In this document: positions 1 to 7,076 of the stretch, piece after piece | How positions within the stretch are numbered: position 1 is the stretch's first letter | Layout of the letters: each line of letters begins with the position of its first letter | From: Actinomycetes bacterium | GTDB taxonomy: Bacteria > Actinomycetota > Acidimicrobiia > Acidimicrobiales > Bog-793 | Assembly (NCBI GenBank): GCA_021823365.1 | Contig: JAKAOD010000031.1 | Coordinates: forward strand, 1 to 12,621 | DNA length: 12,621 nt | Direction of reading: 5' to 3' | Program-made: the position numbers and the translations under genes | Notes under the pieces: generated by a model | Told to the model about the DNA's origin: nothing | Databases searched by the model: none | Seen by the model: only the letters and a program-made list of their open reading frames with translations

Positions 1-54
1 GCCCGAGGTCGGCCCGGCGCCCGAGGTCGGCCCGGCGCCCGAGATCGGCCCGGC
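1..54. repeat. Three tandem 18-bp repeats at the left edge
   Basis: The unit GCCCGAGGTCGGCCCGGC occurs at 1-18 and 19-36 and, with one G-to-A change, at 37-54. The following bases look like a decayed fourth copy. The unit is a multiple of three and encodes AGPTSG or AGPISG in the minus-strand frame, so the array is probably a coding repeat. It may continue beyond the window. Confidence 0.85.
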
Positions 55-219
55 GTCCGACCGGCCCCTCGGCTGCTCGCTCGGCCCGGCGTCGGGGGCC
101 CGCCCGAAGGGGGGCATCGACAGCGGCATCGGCGATCCGGCGGCATCGTCGATCGAGCCGCCCGCCAGCTCCTCGCTCGTCCCGTCGGGTCCCCGATGCA
201 GCCCGCCGTTCTCCTCCAT
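1..219 (-). CDS. Unrecognised Gly/Pro/Ser-rich protein, N-terminal part only
   Basis: Reading leftward from an ATG at 219, the frame stays open for 73 codons and runs off the window, so only the N-terminus is visible. It starts MEENGGLHRGPDG and becomes a low-complexity segment rich in Gly, Pro, Ser and Asp. It ends in repeats of the hexapeptide AGPTSG, with one AGPISG. There is no signal peptide or hydrophobic segment in this part, so it may be a disordered cytoplasmic tail in front of a domain outside the window. The start is supported by a purine-rich ribosome site, GAGGTGAGGG, about 3 nt before the ATG on the minus strand. The next gene upstream on the same strand ends at 416. Other frames here are also open because of the GC content, so coding is likely but not certain. 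No function can be assigned. Confidence 0.55.
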   Translation of the reverse strand, partial: MEENGGLHRGPDGTSEELAGGSIDDAAGSPMPLSMPPFGRAPDAGPSEQPRGRSDAGPISGAGPTSGAGPTSG

Positions 220-415
220 CGCCCTCACCTCGTCCTCTCCGTCTGGATGGCGCTGCTCCGGGACGCCGGCCCGGTGCGCCGCCGGCATCTCCCTGCCGGA
301 CCTTCGCGGCGCCCGGGCTCGTCTGCTCCAGCATCGCGGGCCGAACTTCAGCGCTCCTTGGCAGCTCCTTGGAACTCGCTGTGAACCTCTCGGCCCACCG
401 TCGGCAGGGGCTGGC

Positions 416-1813
416 TCATCTCGCGCCCGCGATCCCGACCGACCTCGTCTCCCCGGACAGGTTGGGATAGGTGGGGCTGAGGGGCCGCGCCGCGCCGAAG
501 GCGTACACGCCCCCCGACGCCGTGAGCAGCCAGTAGCCGGCCGCGGCATCCACGGGCGCGGCAGCGATGCCGACGACGCCGTGGACGGGGTGGCCGTGCA
601 CCGGCGGGAGCGCTCGCGCCGTCCCGAAGCCGTACACGCCCCCGAACGTCGTGACCAGCCAGTAGCCAGGACCGGAGGGATCTGCCGCGATGGCGACCAC
701 GCTACCGGCGGGGCGGCCCTTCGCCGGCCGGAGGATCGGTGCCGCGCCCAGGCGGAACACCCGGCCGGACGAGGTCGCCAGCCAGTACCCGTCGCCGCCC
801 GGCCCGGCGGCGATGCCGACGACGGCGCCCCGGATGACGCGCTCGGGGACCGACCCGAGATCGCGCGCCGCGCCGAAGGCATAGACCTCCCCGGTGGAGG
901 AGGCCAGCCAGTAGCCGCTGCCGAGGGGATAGGCGGCGATGCCGACGATCCGGCCCCGCAGCTTCCCCGGCGGCACCGAGCCGAGCGGCCTCGCCGCGCC
1001 GACGGCGTAGACGCGGCCCGCCGAGGTCGCGAGCCAGTAGCCGTCGCCTCCGGGATTGGCGGCAACGCCCACGATGCTGCCGTGCTTGGCGTCGGGTGAC
1101 GATGCCGCCCGCAGCCCGTAGGTGCTCGCGCGACCGCTCGAGTCGACCGTGACGTAGCCCTGCGGCGGGGCGGCGGTGATCGTGACGCTCATCTGCTCGA
1201 GGCTGGCGCCGCCGACGGCGTCCGTCACCCGCGCTGCGAAGCTCGTCGTCCCGGCGCTCCCGGGCGTACCGGCGAGGACGCCCGACGAGGACAGGACGAG
1301 ACCGCCGGGCAGCTCGCCGGTCGCGACCGACCACGCGTACGGGGGGTGCCCACCACTCGCGAGCAGCCTCGTCGAGTAGGCGACGCCGACCTCCCCGCCG
1401 GGCACCGACGGCGTCGCGACCGTCGGGCCAGCGCCGACGACGAGGACGAAGGTCGCGCTGGCGCGGTCGTTGACGGCGTCGACGACCGACACCTGGACGA
1501 GCTGACGGCCCGGTGCCGTCGGCGAGCCGCCGAGCACGCCTGCGGAGCTGAAGGTCACGCCGGCGGGCAGCCGGACCGGCGACCACTGGTACGGCGGCTC
1601 GCCGCCCGAGGCGGTCAGCTGGACGTAGAGCGGCTCGCCGGTCTCGAGCTCCGGGAGCTGCGGCACGGCGACGGTCACCGCCTGCGACGGCCTGTCGCGG
1701 ATCGGCACCGCCGCCGCGGGCGCGGCGAGGGCGGGCGCGGCGAGGGCGACCGCGAGCACCGGCACGGACGCGGCGAGGGCCAAGGCTCGGGAGATATTGC
1801 ACGTCATTGCCAT
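416..1813 (-). CDS. Secreted protein: two putative Ig-like domains and six GYWL repeats
   Basis: This 465-residue protein has a signal peptide at about residues 3-31: a basic NISR stretch, an Ala/Leu/Val core, then APALA-AP as a likely signal peptidase I site. Residues 47-127 and 130-214 resemble putative Ig domains of the He_PIG type, each with GGxPPYxWS and LPxGxxxSSxGVLxGxP motifs. Residues 219-450 hold six repeats with Gly-Tyr at 219, 258, 300, 342, 383 and 426, spaced 39-43 residues apart. Five carry GYWL followed by GxVYAFGAAR-like strands and VVGIAA. This looks like a six-bladed beta-propeller. There is no catalytic motif or membrane anchor, so it is probably a cell-surface or extracellular binding protein. 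AAGG lies only 3 nt before the first ATG but 9 nt before the ATG at 1807, so translation may start there (463 residues). It lies 88 nt behind the ABC-F gene. Confidence 0.85.
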   Translation of the reverse strand: MAMTCNISRALALAASVPVLAVALAAPALAAPAAAVPIRDRPSQAVTVAVPQLPELETGEPLYVQLTASGGEPPYQWSPVRLPAGVTFSSAGVLGGSPTAPGRQLVQVSVVDAVNDRASATFVLVVGAGPTVATPSVPGGEVGVAYSTRLLASGGHPPYAWSVATGELPGGLVLSSSGVLAGTPGSAGTTSFAARVTDAVGGASLEQMSVTITAAPPQGYVTVDSSGRASTYGLRAASSPDAKHGSIVGVAANPGGDGYWLATSAGRVYAVGAARPLGSVPPGKLRGRIVGIAAYPLGSGYWLASSTGEVYAFGAARDLGSVPERVIRGAVVGIAAGPGGDGYWLATSSGRVFRLGAAPILRPAKGRPAGSVVAIAADPSGPGYWLVTTFGGVYGFGTARALPPVHGHPVHGVVGIAAAPVDAAAGYWLLTASGGVYAFGAARPLSPTYPNLSGETRSVGIAGAR

Positions 1814-1856
1814 TGACCTTGAACGCTACGCGTCCGACCGGGTCGAGGCAACGCGC

Positions 1857-1874
1857 CCGGTCCCGCCCGACCGG
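1857..1874 (-). terminator. Weak hairpin after the ABC-F gene
   Basis: In the 88-nt gap between the ABC-F stop and the next minus-strand gene, CCGGTC (1857-1862) and GACCGG (1869-1874) form a perfect 6-bp inverted repeat with a 6-nt loop. No T-run follows on the minus strand. It could be a weak or factor-assisted terminator, or chance in GC-rich DNA. Confidence 0.22.
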
Positions 1875-1901
1875 CCCGCTCCCGCACCCACGCTCCCCTG
1901 C

Positions 1902-3503
1902 TCACGCCAGCACGACGAGGTCGCCGAGGTCGTCGCGCCAGTGGTCCTCGACGCCGTCGGGCATGAGCAGCACCCGCTCCGGCTGCAGCGCCTCGACCGC
2001 CCCGGGATCATGGGTGACGAGCACGATCGCGCCGCGGTAGCTCCGGAGCGAGGCCAGCACCTCGGCGCGGCTCGCCGGGTCGAGATTGTTGGTCGGCTCG
2101 TCGAGCAGGAGCACGTTCGCCGAGGAGACGACGAGCGTGGCGAGCGCGAGTCGCGTCTTCTCCCCGCCCGAGAGCGTCCCCGCCCGCTGCTCGGCGCGCT
2201 CACCGCCGAAGAGGAAGGCGCCGAGGAGGGAGCGGAGCTCGACGTCGCTCACCGACGCCGGCGCGCGACGCCGCAGGGTGTCGAACACCGACGCGTGGGG
2301 ATCGAGCGTCTCGTGCTCCTGCGCGTAGTAGCCGAGCTGCAGGCCGTGCCCGGGGACGACCCGCCCGCCGTCGGGCTCGTCGACGCCGGCGAGCAGCCTG
2401 AGCAGCGTCGTCTTGCCCGCGCCGTTCAGCCCGAGCACGACGACCCGGCTGCCTCTGTCGACGGCCAGGTCGACGCCGGAGAAGACCTCGAGGGAGCCGT
2501 ACCACTTGGTGAGGCCCTCGGCGACGAGCGGCGTCCGGCCGCACGGCGCGGGTTCGGGCAGCGACAGGCGGGCGACCCGCTCGCGCCGACGGGACTCCGG
2601 CGCCGCCCCGGCGAGGCGCTCGGCGCGACGGTCCAGCTGGTGGGCGGCACGCGCCTTCGTCGCGGTCGCGCGCATCCGGTCCGCCTGGGAGCGCAACGCG
2701 ACGATCCGGCGCTCCGCGTTCGCCCGCTCGCGCGCGCGCCGGCGCTCGTCGGCGGCGACCTGGTCGAGGTAGGCGCGCCAGCCCATCTGGTAGACGTCGA
2801 TCTCCTGGCGCGTTGCGTCGAGGTGCAGGACCCGGTTGACCGTCGCCGCGAGCAGGTCGGTATCGTGGCTGATGAGCACGAGCCCGCCGTCGTGGGCGGC
2901 GAGGAAGCCGCGCAGCCAGGCGACCGAGTCGGCGTCGAGGTGGTTGGTCGGCTCGTCGAGCAGGAGGACCGGCGCGCGCGAGAAGAGCACCCGCGCGAGC
3001 TCGACGCGCCGGCGCTGGCCGCCGGAGAGCGTCCCGAGCGAACGGTCGAGCAGCCCTTCGGGCAGCCCCAGGCTCGAGGCCATCGCCTCGGCCTCGGCCT
3101 CGACGCCCCACCCCCCGAGGGACAGCAGGCGCCCTTCCAGAGCGGAATAGCGATGCATCGCGCGTGCGCGGCCGGCGCCGTCGTCGACGGCCATCTTCGC
3201 GGCGGTCTCCTGGAGCTCCCGGAGCACGACGTCGAGGCCCCGCGCCGAGAGCACGCGGTCCCGAGCGGTCTCGGCGAGGTCGACGCTCCGCGAGTCCTGG
3301 GGGAGGTAGGCGACGTCGGTCGAGGAGCGGACGCGCCCGCGCGCCGGGAGGGCCTCGCCGGCGAGGACGCGGGTGAGGGTCGTCTTCCCCGCGCCGTTCC
3401 GTCCGACGAGACCGACCCGGTCGCCGGCGGCGACCTGGAAGCTCGCGTTCGCGATCAGCAGGCGCCCGCCCGCGGCGACGTCGACGTCGTCTGCGATGAG
3501 CAT
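1902..3503 (-). CDS. ABC-F family ATP-binding protein (two nucleotide-binding domains)
   Basis: This 533-residue soluble protein has two ABC ATPase domains and no membrane segment, the plan of ABC-F proteins, which act on the ribosome and not in transport. Domain 1 has Walker A GRNGAGKTT (34-42), signature LSGGQ (159-163), Walker B LLLDEPTNHLD (180-190) and switch H213. Domain 2 has GLNGAGKTT (358-366), LSGGE (444-448), LLLDEPTNNLD (465-475) and H498. A charged linker rich in Arg and Ala (about 248-312) joins them, as in the family. The start at 3503 is chosen because MLIADDVDV begins the conserved domain; the frame is open further upstream (to 3776), but that extension overlaps the divergent fragment and does not look like protein. 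No Shine-Dalgarno site is visible before it; GACAAT 12 nt upstream could be a -10 box of a nearly leaderless message. Whether it is EttA-like or a resistance type cannot be decided. Confidence 0.93.
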   Translation of the reverse strand: MLIADDVDVAAGGRLLIANASFQVAAGDRVGLVGRNGAGKTTLTRVLAGEALPARGRVRSSTDVAYLPQDSRSVDLAETARDRVLSARGLDVVLRELQETAAKMAVDDGAGRARAMHRYSALEGRLLSLGGWGVEAEAEAMASSLGLPEGLLDRSLGTLSGGQRRRVELARVLFSRAPVLLLDEPTNHLDADSVAWLRGFLAAHDGGLVLISHDTDLLAATVNRVLHLDATRQEIDVYQMGWRAYLDQVAADERRRARERANAERRIVALRSQADRMRATATKARAAHQLDRRAERLAGAAPESRRRERVARLSLPEPAPCGRTPLVAEGLTKWYGSLEVFSGVDLAVDRGSRVVVLGLNGAGKTTLLRLLAGVDEPDGGRVVPGHGLQLGYYAQEHETLDPHASVFDTLRRRAPASVSDVELRSLLGAFLFGGERAEQRAGTLSGGEKTRLALATLVVSSANVLLLDEPTNNLDPASRAEVLASLRSYRGAIVLVTHDPGAVEALQPERVLLMPDGVEDHWRDDLGDLVVLA

Positions 3504-3532
3504 GGTGAGAGGGCGATTGTCGCGCGAGCCGG

Positions 3533-3546
3533 TAGCGTGGGCGGCC
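3533..3546 (+). promoter_or_regulatory. Possible leaderless -10 box of the S51-like remnant
   Basis: TAGCGT (3533-3538) fits the TAnnnT pattern of a bacterial -10 element and lies 8 nt before the ATG at 3547, so transcription would begin at or next to the start codon. No convincing -35 box is seen at the usual spacing. The same arrangement occurs before greA. Confidence 0.3.
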
Positions 3547-3778
3547 ATGCCCGGCCCGGTCGCCCTCGTCGGCAGCGGGGAGTTCCTCGAAGTGATGCGG
3601 CCGGTCGACGAGAAGCTGCTTGCCGGGCGGCCTCGCCGAGCCGTGCTCCTGCCGACGGCGGCTGGCATGATGGCGCCGTGACGCTCCATCCCGGCGCGCT
3701 GGCCCCCGCCCGCGGCGCGGTCACGCTCCGGCACCTGGCGCGCGCCCACGCCCACCGCTGCGTGGAGGAGCCTCACCG
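3547..3778 (+). pseudogene. Broken N-terminal remnant of a peptidase S51-like protein
   Basis: An ORF from the ATG at 3547 to a TGA at 3679-3681 encodes 44 residues. It begins MPGPVALVGSGEFLEVM and continues through LLAGRP to RAVLLPTAA. This resembles the N-terminus of peptidase S51 / cyanophycinase-like (type 1 glutamine amidotransferase-like) proteins, which are normally more than 200 residues and carry a catalytic Ser that is absent here. After the stop, another frame contains LARAHAHRCVEE, which resembles the family's next helix (typically L-x-R-A-H-x-x-x-L-G-V-E). A frameshift and truncation of a once longer gene is therefore likely. The reading then runs straight into the desaturase start at 3779. 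It diverges from the ABC-F gene with 43 nt between start codons. A functional 44-residue peptide is possible but less likely. The family call is from memory of the motif. Confidence 0.5.
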
Positions 3779-4795
3779 ATGACCGACGTCGTCGCTCCCG
3801 AGCTCACGCCGGAGACCGGCAGGGGCGACCCGCTGGCCCCGATCGAGGAGGCGGGTGCCGGGAGGGAGCTCGCGACCGTCCGGACGCGCACCTCCCGGCT
3901 CAGCCAGGTCGTCACTCTGGTCGCCGTCATCGTGCCTGCCGGAGGCGTCCTGTCCGCGGCCGGCCTGCTGTGGGGCGTCGCCTTCCGGCCGCTCGACCTC
4001 GTGCTCGCCCTCGTGCTCTACGTGCTCACCGGGCTCGGGATCACCGTCGGCTACCACCGCTGCTTCACGCACCGGTCCTTCGAGCCGGCGCCCGCGGTGA
4101 AGGTCGCGCTCGCCGTCCTCGGCTCGATGACCCTCCAGGGACCCGTCACGCAGTGGGCGACCGACCATCGCAAGCACCATGCCCGCTCTGACCGCGACGG
4201 CGACCCGCACTCGCCGCACCTGTCCGGCGACGGCCTGCTCGGCACGATCCGTGGGCTCTGGCACGCCCACGTCGGTTGGATGTTCTCGACGAAGGGCATG
4301 GAACGCGGGCTGGCGTGGGGACGTGACCTCTACGAGGACCGGACCATCCGGGTCGTCGACCGCCTGTACCTGCTCTGGGTGCTGCTGTCCGTGGCACTCC
4401 CGTTCCTTGTCGGGCTCGCCGTCACCGGGAGCGTCGCCCGCGGCGTCGAGGCGCTCGTCTGGGCCGGGCTCGTGCGCATCTTCGCTTTCGAGCACTCGAC
4501 GTTCGCCGTGAACTCGATCTGCCACACCTTCGGTCGAAGGGCCTGGGACGCGCGGGACGAGAGCCGCAACAACTGGGTGGTCGCAGCTCTCACCTTCGGC
4601 GAAGGCTGGCACAACAACCACCATGCCTTCCCCCGCTCGGCTCGCCACGGTCTCACCCCGGCCCAGCTCGACGTCTCCTGGATCGTCATCCTGGGGCTCG
4701 AGCGGCTGGGCCTCGCCCGCGACGTCCGCCTGCCGACGCCTGCGCAGATCGCGCGAGCGCCCCGTTACGTACCTGCGGCACGCCGAGCGGGCTAG
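3779..4795 (+). CDS. Membrane acyl-CoA / fatty acid desaturase
   Basis: This 338-residue integral membrane di-iron desaturase would insert a double bond into saturated acyl chains (probably delta-9, on acyl-CoA), using oxygen and an electron donor. Three histidine boxes are intact: HRCFTH (93-98), HRKHH (130-134) and HNNHH (278-282), with the extra NSICH motif ending at H249. Hydrophobic segments lie at about 45-66, 72-90, 105-122, 196-216 and 223-236. Length and box spacing match the stearoyl-CoA desaturase / DesA3 type. The start at 3779 is backed by a good Shine-Dalgarno site, GGAGGAG, 8 nt upstream. It faces the CFA-synthase-like gene, which could act on its unsaturated products. Its upstream DNA is the S51-like remnant, so any promoter must lie in that degenerate sequence; none is obvious. 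Chain-length and position specificity cannot be read from sequence. Confidence 0.93.
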   Translation: MTDVVAPELTPETGRGDPLAPIEEAGAGRELATVRTRTSRLSQVVTLVAVIVPAGGVLSAAGLLWGVAFRPLDLVLALVLYVLTGLGITVGYHRCFTHRSFEPAPAVKVALAVLGSMTLQGPVTQWATDHRKHHARSDRDGDPHSPHLSGDGLLGTIRGLWHAHVGWMFSTKGMERGLAWGRDLYEDRTIRVVDRLYLLWVLLSVALPFLVGLAVTGSVARGVEALVWAGLVRIFAFEHSTFAVNSICHTFGRRAWDARDESRNNWVVAALTFGEGWHNNHHAFPRSARHGLTPAQLDVSWIVILGLERLGLARDVRLPTPAQIARAPRYVPAARRAG

Positions 4796-4824
4796 AGCTG
4801 GGCCGGGCTCGGCGGCAGGCGCCT

Positions 4825-4846
4825 GTCCCGGCTCAGGGGCCGGGAC
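4825..4846. terminator. Hairpin between convergent desaturase and CFA-like genes
   Basis: GTCCCGGC (4825-4832) and GCCGGGAC (4839-4846) are a perfect 8-bp inverted repeat with a 6-nt loop. It lies 29 nt after the desaturase stop. The stop codon of the opposite gene is in the loop. There is no T-run on either side, so this is a candidate bidirectional terminator of the GC-hairpin kind, not a classic intrinsic one. Confidence 0.45.
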
Positions 4847-6116
4847 GCGAGAGGGCGGCCGGCCGCCACCCGGGCTTGGCGAGGAAGCACTGCACGTCGG
4901 TATGGCGGCGCTCGGCGAACCCGGCTTCGCTGTAGCAGATGAAGAACTCGAGCAGCCGCCGCGACGGCGCGTCGACCCCGAGCCTCTCGAGCTCGAGCCG
5001 GCGGGGCTCGACCGCCGACCTCCAGCGCCGGAGCGTCTCGGCGTGGTGGTGCCCGATGTCGTCCAAGGCGACGAGGCTCAGGTCGTCCCTCCGTCCGAAC
5101 GCCTCGAGCAGCCCCGCGAGGGTCGGCAGACGCATCCCGGGCCGGGCGTAGCGCTCGAGGAAGTCGTCGCGAGCGCGCCGCGCGTGGCGGTCGCGGACGA
5201 CGACGGCCTGGAGGGCGAGCATGCCGTCGGCGGCGAGCAGATCGGAGCAACGGGCGAGGTAGGCGTCCAGCCTCCCGTCGCCGAGCTCCTCGGCGGCCTC
5301 GATCGCGACGACGTGGTCGAAGGTCCCCTCGAGTGCTTCGAGGTCGCCGTGGACGACCGTGACGAGGTCGTCGAGCCCCGCCCGCTTCGCCTGCTCGGTC
5401 GCCGCCTCGGCGCGTTCGGCTGAGGGGATCGCCACGCTCGCCCGGCAGCCGTAGCGCGCTGCGGCGTGGAGGGCGAAGCTGCCCCAGCCGGGCCCGACCT
5501 CGGCGACGTGGTCCGCGGCGCTGAGCCCGAGCTTCCGGCAGACTCGCTCGAGCTTCTCGATCTGGGCGTCGGCGAGCGTCGCCGAGGGGCTGGGGAATAT
5601 CCCCGAGCAACCCGTGGCCGGCTCGCCGAGGACGAGCCGGAGGGCGTCGTCGGCGAGCCGGCCGGGCGGGATCGCCTCGAGCCGCGCCGCGCCGCCGAGA
5701 CGGGCGCGCCCGACAGGGCGCCGGGTGAAGCTCCCGAGCCGCCGTCCGAAGGCGCTCGCGCGCTCGAGCGAGCCCAGGTTGCGCAGGACGACCCGAAGCA
5801 GCGTCGTCAGCTCGTCGAGCGTCGCGCACGCCCACCATCCCGCGGCGTACGCCCGCCCGAGCCCGGCCGCACCCTCGGTGGCCACCGCCCTCCAGGTGCG
5901 CGGCGACTCGACGACGGCCTCGGGCACCGGCTCGCCCGGGCTCGGCCTGCCGCAGAGGTTCCTCCGGCTCCCCTCTCGGACGATCAGCGCGCCGTTGCGC
6001 ACGCGCCCGAGCAGCCCGAGGACCAGCGCTCGGGCGGCGAGCTCCCTCGGCCCGGACCGCGCGGCCTCCTCCCCTGCCCGCGCCTGCTGGGCCGCTCCCG
6101 GACGACCGAGGCGCAC
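4833..6116 (-). CDS. Divergent cyclopropane-fatty-acid-synthase-like SAM methyltransferase
   Basis: From a GTG at 6116 this encodes 427 residues of the CFA synthase / mycolic acid methyltransferase family, which adds a SAM-derived carbon to the double bond of membrane lipid acyl chains. Visible matches are an N-terminal domain with GLGRAYAAGWW (85-95), the SAM-binding loop EVGPGWGSFALHAA (206-219), AIEAAEELG (271-279), FLERYARPG (319-327) and the C-terminal FFICYSEAGF (391-400). Several family positions differ: the usual YSCAYF-like segment reads CSGIF (170-174), IEM reads IEA, and YCEAGF reads YSEAGF. It may therefore have altered chemistry or substrate, or have lost activity. The GTG is chosen because it follows the stop of the preceding gene by 16 nt; an ATG at 6272 would overlap that gene completely in part and gives low-complexity sequence. 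No clear ribosome site is seen. It converges on the desaturase gene, a plausible supplier of its substrate. Confidence 0.85.
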   Translation of the reverse strand: MRLGRPGAAQQARAGEEAARSGPRELAARALVLGLLGRVRNGALIVREGSRRNLCGRPSPGEPVPEAVVESPRTWRAVATEGAAGLGRAYAAGWWACATLDELTTLLRVVLRNLGSLERASAFGRRLGSFTRRPVGRARLGGAARLEAIPPGRLADDALRLVLGEPATGCSGIFPSPSATLADAQIEKLERVCRKLGLSAADHVAEVGPGWGSFALHAAARYGCRASVAIPSAERAEAATEQAKRAGLDDLVTVVHGDLEALEGTFDHVVAIEAAEELGDGRLDAYLARCSDLLAADGMLALQAVVVRDRHARRARDDFLERYARPGMRLPTLAGLLEAFGRRDDLSLVALDDIGHHHAETLRRWRSAVEPRRLELERLGVDAPSRRLLEFFICYSEAGFAERRHTDVQCFLAKPGWRPAALSRPGP

Positions 6117-6132
6117 GAGCCGGCGACTCGTT

Positions 6133-6438
6133 CTAGTTGCTGCTGCTCGTGCCGGAGGTTGCCCCGTGGCCGTCGAAGGGCGAGCTGCGCTCGACCGGGC
6201 CGTACTCGGCCTCGTAACGCCGGAGCTGGTCGACGAGCTCGGTCGCCCGAGCCTCGTCGCCCGGCGCCGCACGGCCGGTGCGCGCCTCGAAGTTGATCCT
6301 CCCGAGCTCCTCGAGCTGGGAGCCGGCCTTGCGCCGCGCCTGGACCTGCTCGAGCTTGGCCTGGCCGGCCTTGCCCGCTTCCTGGGCCTTCTCGGCGAGC
6401 TGGGTCGCCTGCGCCTTCACCTTGTCCATCAAGCCCAT
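6133..6438 (-). CDS. Small charged coiled-coil protein, unknown function
   Basis: This 101-residue protein begins MGLMDKVKAQATQLAEKAQE. A long helical, probably coiled-coil stretch rich in Lys, Ala, Gln and Glu covers residues 5-46. A second helix (about 58-80) contains ELVDQLRRYEAEYG, and a Ser/Gly/Thr-rich tail follows. There is no signal peptide or membrane segment. Small actinobacterial proteins starting MGLMDKVK are familiar to me, but I know no function for them. The start is well supported by GAGGAGG 5 nt upstream of the ATG. The 79-nt gap before it contains a 7-bp hairpin (6490-6510) without a T-run, so it may be only partly co-transcribed with the amino acid genes. The CFA-like gene follows after 16 nt. 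GC3 bias fits real coding. Confidence 0.8.
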   Translation of the reverse strand: MGLMDKVKAQATQLAEKAQEAGKAGQAKLEQVQARRKAGSQLEELGRINFEARTGRAAPGDEARATELVDQLRRYEAEYGPVERSSPFDGHGATSGTSSSN

Positions 6439-6517
6439 CAGGACCTCCTCGGACTGAAGTGGCCGCCGGCTGGTGAGCCGCAGAGCGGCCGCAGCGCGTG
6501 CGACGCTGCGCGCGAGC

Positions 6518-7063
6518 CTAGGACCGGCGGGAGACGCCTGGCTCGGCGGCTTCGCCCTCTGCCGGCCGGAGCTCCGCGGCATCGCCGGCCGCCCCGACGG
6601 GCCGGCCGGCGCGGCGCAAGCTGGCCTCGGGCACGGAGGCCGCCAGCGCGCGCAGGCGCGAGTAGTCGTGGGCGAGCCCGGCAAAGAGCCGAGCCCGCTC
6701 GGCGACGAGCCCGGCGGGCGCCTCCGCGAGGAAGCCGAACAGGTCGAGCGCGAGCGAGATGTCGGCGGCGACCGGCGCGCGGCCGAGGAGCGAGGCGCGC
6801 CGGAGCGCGATCGCCACCGCGCCGGCGAGGACGTCGTCACGCCGCTCGCCGGGCCGAAGGACGAGCCGGTCGGCGAAGCGCCGGGCGAGCAGCAGCGCGT
6901 AGCCCTGGTCCGGGCCGGGCGAGCCACCGCCGGGAACGGCAGCGGGCCGGCCGGGCACGAGGTCTCCCGGCCGCGCCGCCCTCCAGGGCGCCGGCGGGCC
7001 GAGGCGATAGGCCGGGCGGACCTCGTCCTCCTGCAGGATCGGTGCGAACTTCGGCTGGGTCAT
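6518..7063 (-). CDS. Conserved hypothetical protein downstream of cimA
   Basis: This 181-residue soluble protein starts MTQPKFAPILQEDEVRPAYR. Visible features are a Pro-rich N-terminal segment with YRLGPPAPW (19-27), a Gly/Pro loop ending in PGPDQGYALLLARRFADR (49-66), a segment of alternating Ala/Leu helices (78-115), and VPEASLRR near the end (144-151). The last 25 residues are low-complexity. There is no signal peptide, membrane span or recognisable catalytic motif. I recall similar unannotated proteins in Acidimicrobiia but no function. The start at 7063 was chosen over an upstream ATG at 7129 because the extra 22 residues are Arg-rich and would overlap cimA; GGAG precedes the ATG, but by only 2 nt. 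It lies 13 nt after the cimA stop, so it is very likely in the same transcript. Confidence 0.78.
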   Translation of the reverse strand: MTQPKFAPILQEDEVRPAYRLGPPAPWRAARPGDLVPGRPAAVPGGGSPGPDQGYALLLARRFADRLVLRPGERRDDVLAGAVAIALRRASLLGRAPVAADISLALDLFGFLAEAPAGLVAERARLFAGLAHDYSRLRALAASVPEASLRRAGRPVGAAGDAAELRPAEGEAAEPGVSRRS

Positions 7064-7076
7064 CTCTCCGGCTCGA

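Noticed and set aside
1..54. CRISPR array
   Set aside because: The 18-bp units are directly adjacent with no spacers, and they keep a coding frame.
348..419. Minus-strand ORF of 23 codons (starts MSQPLPTVGREV) with ATGA overlap to the secreted-protein stop and two AAGGAG motifs
   Set aside because: It is too short and has no support beyond the overlap; the doubled GCTCCTTGG element looks like chance or a ribosome-site-like sequence with no good start after it.
1797..3782. 661-codon open frame on the plus strand
   Set aside because: It lies opposite the ABC-F gene, is dominated by Arg, Glu, Gly and Val, and shows no family motif; it is the usual antisense open frame in GC-rich DNA.
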